DNA of 64,000 nt. Origin: Crossaster papposus. Lineage: Eukaryota > Echinodermata > Asteroidea > Velatida > Solasteridae. How positions within the stretch are numbered: position 1 is the stretch's first letter; each line of letters opens with the position of its first letter. The stretch lies in NCBI GenBank assembly GCA_037893245.1, contig JBAIAA010000747.1:372001-436000 (forward strand), read 5' to 3'. Shown here piece by piece: positions 44,801 through 56,800 of this stretch. The position numbers and the translations under genes are program-made. The notes below the pieces were generated by a model. It saw only the letters and a program-made list of their open reading frames with translations, was not told where the DNA came from and did not search any database.

Positions 44801-47800
44801 AATCTCTGTGGTGCTATCGTATGTCCCCTCTGAAGAAACAACGTCTTGCAATCGTTCTCAATCACGTCAATATCTAAATCCGTCTCGTTGACCATCATGC
44901 ACCATGGTAACACGTCCACCATTATGGTGTTGACGTAGCGACTGAGACGAGTCGTCATGACCTGTAGGTCAGTGTTTGGCTTGTACGTGGTTTCCGTGGC
45001 AACCGTGTCTGCAGCGGCATTAGTTGCTGGTGAGTGAATGGCTGACGGGATTTCAGTGTTGCTAAGAGTGCTGCAGAAGAATTTGGTGCTGTTGTAGAAG
45101 AAAAGTGTGCTCTTTACGTTTGATATTTCCAGAACCTCGTAAATGCACAATGTGGTTTTGCAGGATTTAGAAGCAATAAGGCAAAGGGAAAGTCTTCTGA
45201 TTAAACAGTTCGCGCCGGGATTATTTTGATATTGACTGGACCCAGACACAGGATTGTTTATCATGAACCTCGATCTAAATGGGTTCAGGCCGGTATCTGT
45301 GGGTAGCACACCCTTAGATTTCCGGCCTCGCTCACAACAAGCCGGTCGCTGACGTGAAAACTGTTTGGGTATACATGTCCTCTGACGCGAACTGGTTACA
45401 CAAAACATACTTGTTATCACCTGTCATAGTCAAGGTGGTTGTAAGGCCAAGCATCCATCAGGTTGGGATGCTGACACTGCTTAGCAACGGTTTCTATGGT
45501 GACGGGAGAGGCATCATCACTGTCTTTAGAAAATCCCAGGCTGAGTTCATCTATCATGTCTGTGTTGATTGTGATTGGTGGATTGGATGAACTAGAATCA
45601 GGACTGAAAAAAACAAAAACAAACAACCAACATTTTCAATTTTACAAAAATAAAATATAACTGAGTTTTCTTAACCAGTTAGCGCCGGGATTAATTTAAC
45701 ATCACCGAGCCAAGGCGCAGGATTATTTTTAACGAAATTCAATCCGAGGCGGGTTCAGGTCGATTGTACTGGGAAGCACACCCACCTATTTCCGGCCTTG
45801 CTCGCTGATGACAGACATTTCAAGCCTTGATCGTGATGTGTTTATGCGTCATCCGTTTTGAATCTGGGGTAAACTGTGTGTGTATATACGTCCTCCGGCG
45901 CGAACTGGTTAAGTAAGCATTCTAAATAATAATTAAGAAAGGTTGTCTTAAAAGGTTACCTTAGTTGAAAGGTGAGATTGTGCCAGGCATTCGGTGCAAA
46001 CGGGTACAGTGATTGGTCGGACCCTTGACCTTTGACCTGAATGACCTTGAGATCATGTGGCTGAGTTGATTGAATATTCATAATCACGGGCCAAGGGAGG
46101 TGACAGCGTACGATGAACAACGGGCTAAACAAAACCTGCAGATTGTAAACAATTTCAAACAGTTTTAGCAACAACAATTTCCTTTGACAATTCTTGGAAC
46201 CAAAAAGGATTTCATACATTTGTTTGATACTTTATTTTCTCAAATATTTGACTTTATTATGTACTTACTAGTCTCTGTACTTGATTGTCATGTTCTTCTG
46301 TGAATATACGACACCACATGTAATGATTCACTCCATCATTGTCAGAAACCTTTAAACGCAACAAAAACAATGTTATCTTGCAAAAAACATTCAGAATTGT
46401 TGTTAGGGTTGCAAATCTAAACCTTGATGTTATTCCTCACCAATAGACGTCTTAATTAGGCACATACTCAAAGCTTCCTCAGGAAGAAATTTATACATTT
46501 AAAAAAAATATGTTTTACTCTACAAATTTGAAACAATGTATTTGTGGAAACTACAAGCAATAAACAGAAACTTTATAGATTAAGTAAACAAGAAAAAAAA
46601 TTAAGAAAAAACAAACCTTCAGAACTGATTGCTCGCGACTCATGTCTCCACTAATAGCAAACTGTTCTGACCAATCACCACCCTCCTTATTTAGCTTGAC
46701 TCTGACCCCTGTGATGTCACTACTGCTACAGGTTACAGAAGGCAGGCTGCTATTGGCCGACAGGTTGTGGAAGTGTTTGGCATCGATCACCTGACTGCCA
46801 ATTCTAGCCAATCGGATAAGCTGTATCTCAAGGTCTAGGCTGAGGGCATTGGTGAAGAAATGCTGGCCGTAAAATATCACCTGGAAAGAAATTGACTATT
46901 AAAATTTTGTCTTGGCATCTAATTAATTAAATCTTTCTCCATCAACTTCATCCTCTCGTTATCTCCTGGTATTTCTTGACATCTATTTTATTAGAAGGAA
47001 GCTTTAATTTCTTTCCTTTTTAACTAATTTTTAGGACATCAAATCTCATTTCTCTCCATTTATAATTAAATATTTTTCTCAATTCTAGGAGAAAAAGCCC
47101 TTTCATTTTTCCATTTAGAACTCTCAAGGTTTTTAGGAAAGTTTTGCTATATTTTAGTGTATAAATAATAGATAATGTTTTAGTTCTGTTCACCTTTCTT
47201 ATTTGTTTGTCTGTAATGCCGTTTGTCTGTCTGTCACCATGTTTGTTTGTCTGTCTACCAGAGTTGTATTCGAGTCCCTGTAAGTCCCTGCAAGTCCATC
47301 GCAAGTCCATCACAAGTCCTTCAGTCTCAAGTCAAGTCACTAGCTATTCAAATGAACTGTTAACAAAAGCATTCCTTTGTAATTGTTCAACCAGTTACTT
47401 TATGACTGGCTTTATGAAAGGACTTGTGACTGGACTTGTGAAACGACTTCTGAAATGACTTGCAGGGACTCAAATACAACTCTGCTGTCTACATACCTGT
47501 TTCTGTAGAGCCGATATCTTCTTGATCTTAATGAACAGTGTGGCTGTCTGTTCTTTGTGTTGCAGCTTACGTACAATCGTTTTCTCCTCATCAAGACTAA
47601 AAGGCTCCGACCATCTCCAGTTTCTCCAACCCTCAATGCATACATGTAGTCTCTGCATAAGCAAAATAAATCCACGGTTAAATGTTTAAATCATTTAAAG
47701 GTCAAAGTTCAAAACCAAATTGCAGGCTTGAAAATTACTTGGGCTGTTTAAACGACTCGCTGCTGAGGCCCGTAACATACACGTCTATGGGGAGTGGCTT

Positions 47801-50800
47801 TAGCCACATCTATATAGACGCGTGTGTAATTGTACGCCACTTATTTTAGCTGCAGTTTTAGCCGATAACCATTCCAATTACATGGCTATGGTTTGACATT
47901 GCACACGCATCTATGGTAATGACTGCAGCCACTTCACATACACTCGTGTGTAACTGTAAGCCATAGTCACTTAATTTAGCTGCAGTTTTAGCCGATAACC
48001 ATTCCAATAACATGGCTAGGGCTTAACATTGCACACGCATCTATAGTAATGACTGCAGCCACTTTACATAGACACGTGTGTAAGTCAATCACGGCTATAT
48101 TTACCTGATGATGGTGTTTATGTGTTCGCCAGCTGTACTCGTGGATTCGTCTACTTTTCAGGACGATGGATTCATCGGTATGAACCTGGCTGAATCGCAG
48201 AGTTTCATCAGTGTCGTTACAAATGACATAACTGCAGAACAGAAGGCGTTCCTTGTCAGTTGCGTTGACCTTAAATCAGGGAAAAACAAACAATTATTAT
48301 ATTTAGCCAGTTCGCGTCAGGATTATTTTGACATTGATCGGATCTAGGCATAGGACTGTTTTTCCACAGACCTAAAACAAAATTGTTACTAAATCAAAAT
48401 GTTACCTGCGATATTGCTTGAGCAGCAATGTTGAGTGTATGCACCGCTTCTTGACCTACGCTGACCTTAACTGACCCCAGGTCAACATGACCTTCTACAC
48501 TGTGATTCCAGGCCATATCCACGTTTACGGAGGCCTTCATTGGATGTAGCAGGGTTGTCATGGTGAGGTTTCGGTAGGTTAGGATGTCACACTGAGCGAT
48601 GGTTGCCATCTAAATAACAAAAGTCAAACAATTTCAGTTAATTTTGTCTTTTTCCATTCATGCTCAAAGTTGTAACATAAATTTTACAAAACTGACACAA
48701 ACTGAAACTGACCTGTAGATGTGTGTTGGCTTGAGCGGATGACCAGTGATTGAGATATAAGTCCGAAGTGTCCAGTCGGATGACCATTAACTCTTGGTCA
48801 GCCGGTGAGAGGTTGTCCAACTCGAATGGTTCAAGCCACTTGGGTTGCGCTGAATGATAACGTAAACAATTATAAGACAAATAACGGCAACAACAAATAT
48901 CAGTTGTTGATTAAAAGGGGTGGAAGGTTTGCTAAAACTGTAAGACAAGTAGTATCCACGTAAGACATACATGTACTCTTTGAGGTACGCTTACTATTAG
49001 GTTAGAAGCGAGACTGTGTGAACAAAAAAGACTTACCTTTGCCGAGAGTGTCGGTATGATGAGCAAGCCTGACTTCCATACACTCCATCTTGAATCCTAA
49101 TGCGACGATCGGGAGCAAGTGAGCTGAGAAACTAGAATCTACTCTCATGGACGCAGCTAGGGCCGTGGGAGATACGATCAGACTGGAATGGTCCTTGGGA
49201 GATAATGGCTCATCATCGCTGAGAATGAACAAATGTCTGACATGATGACGAGATCGATAGAGGGGGCTATCTATTATCTACTCTGATTGATGCGACAAGC
49301 TAAGGGTCATAAGGAATATGATTCATTTTGATAATACCAGACAATTACAGGCAGACAAATGAAAAAGTAGGACAAAAGTACCAACAACATTTTAAAAAAA
49401 AGCAGAACAAAAGTAGGAGTTTGGAGGACAAAGTCAGAATAAAAGTAGGACTTTTGCGGGCTTTCGGGAGTAGCTTTGGTTTATACTCGCACCCATGTCC
49501 ACAGATCATAAGCCTCATTTGGCAAGCTAGTTGCAGTACCCCTGTGCCCAAGCCCTTCATTGGGTGCTTCACATATGACAGTGTTTCAATATTTGTTGGA
49601 GTTGTGGGACAATAAATGAAATTGTAAGAATTTCAAGAAAAAGTAGAAAAAGTAGCAATCTTGAGGGCCAAATCTAACATTCTGTTACCTATCTTTGGCA
49701 ACGCTATTGAGGACGACCCTCCATAACGAAGCCACAGCTTGTCTGGAAGTCTTGTCAGATGACGCGGGCAATTTGAGGTGATAGGAATGAACTTCGGAGA
49801 CATAGAGTTGACGGTAGATGCAGAAATCTTGTCTTAGATCGTCCCAGTACTCCAAGGTGCAAGGAACCTGTAGCCAACGAGATGGTCAATTTATTGTCAT
49901 TCTAGTTCAGCTGAAACACATTTATATTTGATAAAATACATGGCTATGGCTGCAAATAACACACGGGTCTATGGGAAGCGGCTGCAGCCTCTTCTAAAGG
50001 TGTGTGTAAATTGTAGCCGTAGCCGATACATTCCAACATGGCTATATTGACCTCTTCTTCAGCAGTAGCCTCGCTATCAGGTGCACCAGCCTGATGCAGA
50101 GGTATTGGAGTTACAGAGACGTGAGTCAGGATCCTAGGCTCAGGGTAACACCAAGTCATTGACCCCCAGTGACCTTTGGTGTTGTTCTGCAAGGCGATGG
50201 AGGTGAAGACAATTTCGTTTGGTTTGGGACTCAAACCAACTCCATCTGAAACGAAAACAAAAATTGGGAAGCGTTAAGATCAAAAAGACATCTTGTATAT
50301 TACTCTAAGAATGTCTTATTTCAACAACTGGAAACCAAAAATAGACTCAATTGTTGATAAACTAAGGCACAATAATCGGGTGCAAACTGTAAAAAATAAG
50401 CATTTATTATTAAAGGAAATGTTGGAGATTTAGTAAATTTTACTTTTATCTTAAAAACAAAAATGATGTCTTACTCACCCCCATCGCTAATGTAGTGGAA
50501 CGCCCCGGCTCTTAAATCATCTTTGTAGTGACGATCTGGTTGTTGAGATATCACGTCCTTCAACAGGAAGACTGGGGCATGCTGGGAAGGGTTAGACTTC
50601 TTTGTTTTGACGTACACTGCTTCATGCACCTAACAAATGGACAACAGTTTGCAAGCTTAGGCCATTTTCCAAACCCCAGTTTAGGCTCCGTCTACAGCTT
50701 CATAACCATTGCCAAACTGCATAAATAAAGCCAAAAACGGAGATGGAGCTGGGGTTTGAAAAATGGCCCTCTAGTATTTGCTACTGACAAATGAAAAAGA

Positions 50801-53800
50801 AACCCATAATTTGTATTAATTACATCTCAGCTTCACTAGTGCTGAAGGAATTTTGATGTACGTGATATTTCCTACCTGTTCATGTTGAATGGAATATTCC
50901 GTTACATGACGTTGCATCAATGTGACGCAATTCAAATGCTCCTGACCTAGGAAGACTGTCACATGACCTAGACTGACTCCGGCCGTCACACGATTCATCG
51001 ACCTGTCCGTCGTGCTACCATCGTGTGTCGTCCAGTGGCTCTGAGCATCCATGGTCAGTTTGAAAGGACCAATCAGGGGTCTCGTCTTATTGCGGATTGA
51101 CGTCTTCAGGAGAAGCTGGTCCAATCGAAGTCTGGCTTGAATCTCCGAGATGATTCCTGTTATAGAGATACCAAGTTTATAAATACTGCTTTTCGCTTAC
51201 ATTTTACAACACTTCTAATCCAGTTAACGTTTTTAAATCTCACCGTTATTGTTTTGCAAATCGAGTGCGCCCAAACAATCACCGAATGAACAGACGAAGT
51301 GCGGGTATTCAGAGTCCAGTATCGTTGCCATGACAACCACAAATTCAGTCATCTCCATGGAGATGCTCTTCACACGGGAGAGAAGATCTAAGGCATCGCT
51401 GTGGGTGCTGCTGCTATGTGATTGGTTGGATGGATGTTTGTTGGCATTGGTGATGCCTGGGGGATTGTGGGGCAAAACTGCAAGTTGAAAATAAACAAGA
51501 CAACGTTCAAATCTATTATTTACATAAAACGTCAACTTAAAAGATCTGGGCCCAATTTCCTGGCTCTGCTTACAGTTAGCGAACAAATCCTTGCTTATTA
51601 CTGTAGCAGAAAATTTGGTGCTTACGGTAATAAAGCGTACTTCACGGGTTAGCAAGAATGTTGGCTTCTACCAGGCGTATATCTCGTAACTAAAGAATTC
51701 TGTGCTTACATAACATTGTACAAATGTGCGTACCTGGTATGAGAAGAGCGCCCCCTTGTGACACGGCATCCTTCTCGGCCTTTGGATGGGTTAATATCTG
51801 AATGGATTTCAGTGGGGTTAGTTGTCTAATAAACTCCACGGTCTGGTCCAATTTAGCTAAGCTGAAACTCACTTTGGCAGGACGGGCAATGGACAGCTTG
51901 GCACTGGCTACGAATCCAGAAATAAAATACAGAATTAGACAAAAACCTTGTTGCTATCTTCAGCGGCCTTGCAGAAACTTACCCGTTTGTTAATTATACC
52001 GTGCATTCTCAATAAGACTTTGTTTTACCGCGATGAAATGTTTATTGGTCTTGTTAAGCCGACAAAATGTCACATATTTCTGGCGCTGACAACTTTCCGC
52101 GGCTGAGCAGAATCTTACCACGACCACTTTCTGCCTGGTGGTTTTACATCACCGTCGCGGTAAGAAGACAGCAACGTTCCCATGTCAAATTTAAATAATT
52201 GAATGCTGGACAATTATCGTTGATCTGAATACTGAAACAAAGGACCTTCTGTTCACAGTGCTACTATCTTTCTGATTCAGCTGACCGCCTCTACTGCTGA
52301 ATATTTTTGCTAGATTTTCTGTTTTTGGATGTTCTTACCTTGATTGCCGAGGCAGTCGTTGACAGTGAACGTCAGAAAGGCGGGGCGGACCCCAGTCTTA
52401 GGGTCGGGTTCCCCCGGGCAAGTCTCAAACCAGGGCACAGTGAAGTCAGCTGGGTTGGGTAATGGGTGCTCACTAGATAACTCTATTTAGAAAAGTATGA
52501 CATTGTATGGAAAAGTATGAAAATCAAACCCGGGTGGGAATCACACCCAGGATGGAAATCAAACCCAGGGTGGAAATTAGAGACAGCCTGGGAATCGCAC
52601 AGGCCATATTTATGAGAAACAGGCCCTTTACACGCTAGCTACCCATGCCAAAATAAATGGATTACTATTCTACAACTATCACAAACAACTTGCCTCTAGT
52701 TGCATGTTTAAGAGAAGCTCCGTCCACCGTCAAATCATAGACGGTCAGTTCAGCTCGCTGCTGCTGATGCTCAAGAGATAAAACGGCCGCTGGCTGCATG
52801 ACGGTCACCAACAAAAATACCTGCAGCTCAGCTCGCCCTTCTACAATCGTCGGGAGCAGTTCACTGCCTTCCGAATCCCGAACCTGATCCACATTTTCAT
52901 CGGCTCGGTTAATACAGGAGTATAAAAACACCGACACTTTGCCGGCCGTGATAAGGGCATCGATCGGAGTGAAGCTAATGCTTTTGGAAACTTTCTGGGA
53001 TTTGAGGGCTTGCGTTGAGGAAGACGAAGGTATCTTTTGGAGTGGAATCTGGACTGGAATCTGGACTGGAATCTCTTGCATCGTGACCTTTACCTTTTGC
53101 TCTTTGGCCCCTGTCTGGGTTGAATTTTCACTTCCAAGTCCACTGTCGATCAGCGGGGAAGATTTCTTGTTCTTGTGACGAGCATTGGAATTGATTTCAT
53201 TTGTTTTGGGCGGTTTTCCGGTCTGTATTGATGACATCGTCTGGTAGCTGCTCTCCAGACTTTGTGACGACAGATCTTCTGCCAAACTTCTAATTTTCAT
53301 GAGTGACAGGAAGTTTTCTTGGACCAACTTTTTTATTAAACACACCTGCCCGGTGCTCAAGTAGAATGTCATGTCACTGGTGAAGTCAACTTCAACAGAA
53401 TGGCCACAGACTGTCACCAGCTACAAATGTAATACAAACAAATGTGTCAAATGGCAGCCATATTGGTCTGGTTTCCAGACTTTCTAGTTTAAAAATATAA
53501 AATAAAACAGACAGAAACAAAAATCAAAATACTGGAAAAGAAACTTACTGTTGATCTTTGTTTGTCAGAAGTGCCGTGTGCTTTGTCAATGATGATTGCA
53601 GGGGCTGTAACAAACCGGATGTCAATACCCACAACAAGAGGCAGGAGAAAAACTTCCCCTGGGGTGGGGCTAGAATTTGCAAAAGGAAAAAAAACACTAG
53701 CTGAGTAAAAAATTGCCAGCATAAACTTTAAGATTTACACAAAGAATTGCAGCCACTAATTTTTGCTTTAATTCGAACATTATTCATTACTGTAATTCTA

Positions 53801-56800
53801 GGGTAATATTATTTCATCAAATGATCTAGTCAACAGGCTAATGACCCTGACGAATAATTGAAACCAAATTGAAATTGGACACCCAATATTTACCTTTGTA
53901 TTGCGTCTGTGTTCCACTCCAATGCGGGGTTCTGACTGCGTGGCATTCCGTCAATCTCCCTATCGCCTTTCCCCTTACCCTGGTAACAGCATGCTTGGAT
54001 CTGATCCCATAATGCAACGGAAACACTTAGGTCATTGACGTCCAGTTGGTACTGGCGATCTTCGACCTCTGACCCCGGTGTTTGGGTCATACCTGCTTGG
54101 ACAGCACGCCTGTGTAGAACGAAAACAAAAACCTCTTAAATACAAAAAAAATTGTACAAAACTTGATCTGACTGAAACTCTACATAAGGTTGAAAGTTAA
54201 AGGTTGAAGGTTGAAGGTTAAAGGTTAAAGGTTAAAGACTGACCTAAAGATCTCCTTTTTAAGGACGAGTCGTTGCAATGGGTTATCAGCATGTGGCCGA
54301 AGACACAGTGAGTTGACCTGAAGCATAAAGGTGTCCTGGGTCTCCATGACCTCATCTTCTTGACCTTTTATTTCCCCTAGCAACCCAGATTCTTTGGTAG
54401 GAGCAAAGATTCGGACTTCCTTGCAGTCTACATAGACCAGTGGGAGATTGCGGGTTGACAAACTTTTCTTGTTCGGAGTCGACGCAGATTTCTGACTCTT
54501 TTGGTAGAAATCTGACGGGGATCGAATGCTAGCGGTTGAGATTTCACGCTGAAATTGAGGCCGCACTTGTCTCTGCTTTTGTCCAATTCCTGAAATATCT
54601 GCGGTTGACTCAGCAGTATTCAGAATGTTTACTGTGCTGAAGATTTCAAGCATGGAGACAAACAAAGGGCACCAGAGCATCACATCAAAAGGCTGCACCG
54701 CGACGACAATTTCATGAATGTAACGCCGTGCCAACAGCGCCGTTTCTTGGCTGGATGATTTGTTCAACTCCGCCTGTTTGCCAGACAACTTTTGCGCCAG
54801 AGATCTCCCCTCAGCCATGGTCCACGTCGCAGAAAGAAATCCGTGGGGTTTTGTGTCGCTAGGTTTAGTGGCGTGAGGTGGTGCAAAGGGGTTGAAGGGC
54901 CTAGGGATGGAGTGGGTGTGGTCTCGCAGGCCACGGATGCACGTGTTGTGAGTAATAGTGTCAGTGCATGAAAATAAGACACCACAGAACGGACCACGCT
55001 GCCAACTTCCATTGCTGTGAAATAAAAAACACAAATTAAGGGTGAGCGCCGTAGCTTCATGGTCTGAGCATTGGATACAATATCTCTGAGTTATTCTGCA
55101 GGTTGCGGGTTCGAGTCCAGCCTGGGGTTATGGTGTGCGTGTGTCCTAGGGCAAGGCACTTTCACTCAAAGCTTCTTTCCACCCAGGAGTAAATAGGTAC
55201 CTGTGAGGGCAGAGATGGTTATTGCGATTGATTTTAGCTGCTTTGCGCCATAATGGCAGCAACCAGCTGTATACTTCCCAGGGAGCTGAGATAAAAAAGT
55301 TGGAGTACTTAAAAAAAAAAAATTATGAAAAAAACACTTACTTTTGGGTAAAATGATTAACATTCAGCGACCCAACTTTGCACGTCAATTTCGAGTACAC
55401 ATCCTGAAAATCCAGACTAGTGGTCAGATCTTCAACCTCGCAGCTGATCTTCATAGGGGGAGCACCCCCATATAGCCTGAAGCAGAACTTCTGCAGTGTC
55501 CACTGCAGCCATAGGGATAGCTTTAATGTATCACTATTGTCTTCCTGATCAGGGGTTGCCACTCCTTGCGATGACACGGGCACCTCGGCTGGTGAGGATA
55601 GGGACTGGGTGGTCGTTTCTTGATTGTCATGTTGGCCGGAGGACGCGACGCTACTGAGAATCCTTGGAGCTGACTTGGATGGCGAAGTGGGAATTATGGA
55701 AACGCTAGCGGATTGAGGCGAGATGCCATGACTGGAGTTGAACACTTCGATCAGTTTAGATTGGTTGCTAAGCGCTTGGTTCAAAAGATTACACACCAGG
55801 GTCACCTTTGATTAAAACAAAGAAAATCTCTTTTAAATAATAAGTACAGGACAACAAAAAATCAGTTTCTGTTTTGAAAAACATTGAAAACAAATTTATA
55901 TACACAAAGTTGTTTTGACTTACCTGCGGCTTAGAGCAAGCCATTTGTATCTCTTGCATATCGGCGTGCACACACAACCCCAGGTCTGGCCTAGTCTTAG
56001 CCGCTCGGCCGGCATGGCTAGACGTCACACCGACTGTGGCTGACAGGACGAGTGGCTTCAGAAGAAAATATGGACCCTCGTTGGAATGGATGGTGTAGAT
56101 GCTGAAATGGGATGCTTTGACACTCCACGGTAGCTTTTCACCTGTAAAGAGCATTGTATTACATTTACATTGTATTACATTGTATTACATTGTATTACAT
56201 TGTATTACATTGTATTACATTGTATTACATTGTACTACATTGTACTACATTGTACTACATTGTACTACATTGTACTACATTGTACTACATTGTACTACAT
56301 TGTACTACATTGTACTACATTGTACTACATTGTACTACATTGTACTACATTGTACTACATTGTACTACATTGTACTACATTGTACTACATTGTATTACAT
56401 TGTATTGCATAGTGCATTACAATAACTACAATGTATTTATTTCATGATTGAGTACTATTCACTGCACAATAAATAATAGATTGGTTGACCTAAAATAAAG
56501 AAGGTGGGCCATTTTGTTGTCGATACAGCTAAAAATGAACATTCTCCTAACCTGGATCGGGAGGAAGAGTTTTTCGATCCAGTGGAATTTCCTGCAATGC
56601 CAACATTTTCTGATGGTTCAAACTCGTCACCGTGACAACTGGGAGACTCAGTACCACCATCTCAGGTGGACTATTACCCAGCATGCCTTGCTGAATGCAT
56701 TGTGGGATACTTGTCACGTCAGGTCCAAAGGTGAGGTGGTCCATGGGTAGTGCAATAAAGCAGCTCTCTATGTCGACCTTAAAAATTCAGGAAAAAAAAT

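Noticed and set aside
44701..45420. A 239-codon single exon of VPS13B
   Set aside because: The open frame continues through a TTAA-type MITE (45201-45398). Only the part from about 45080 down to 44797 resembles VPS13B.
56099..56447. ORFs of 80-108 codons (Tyr/Leu/His/Cys repeats)
   Set aside because: A 10-bp repeat without stops leaves all frames open.
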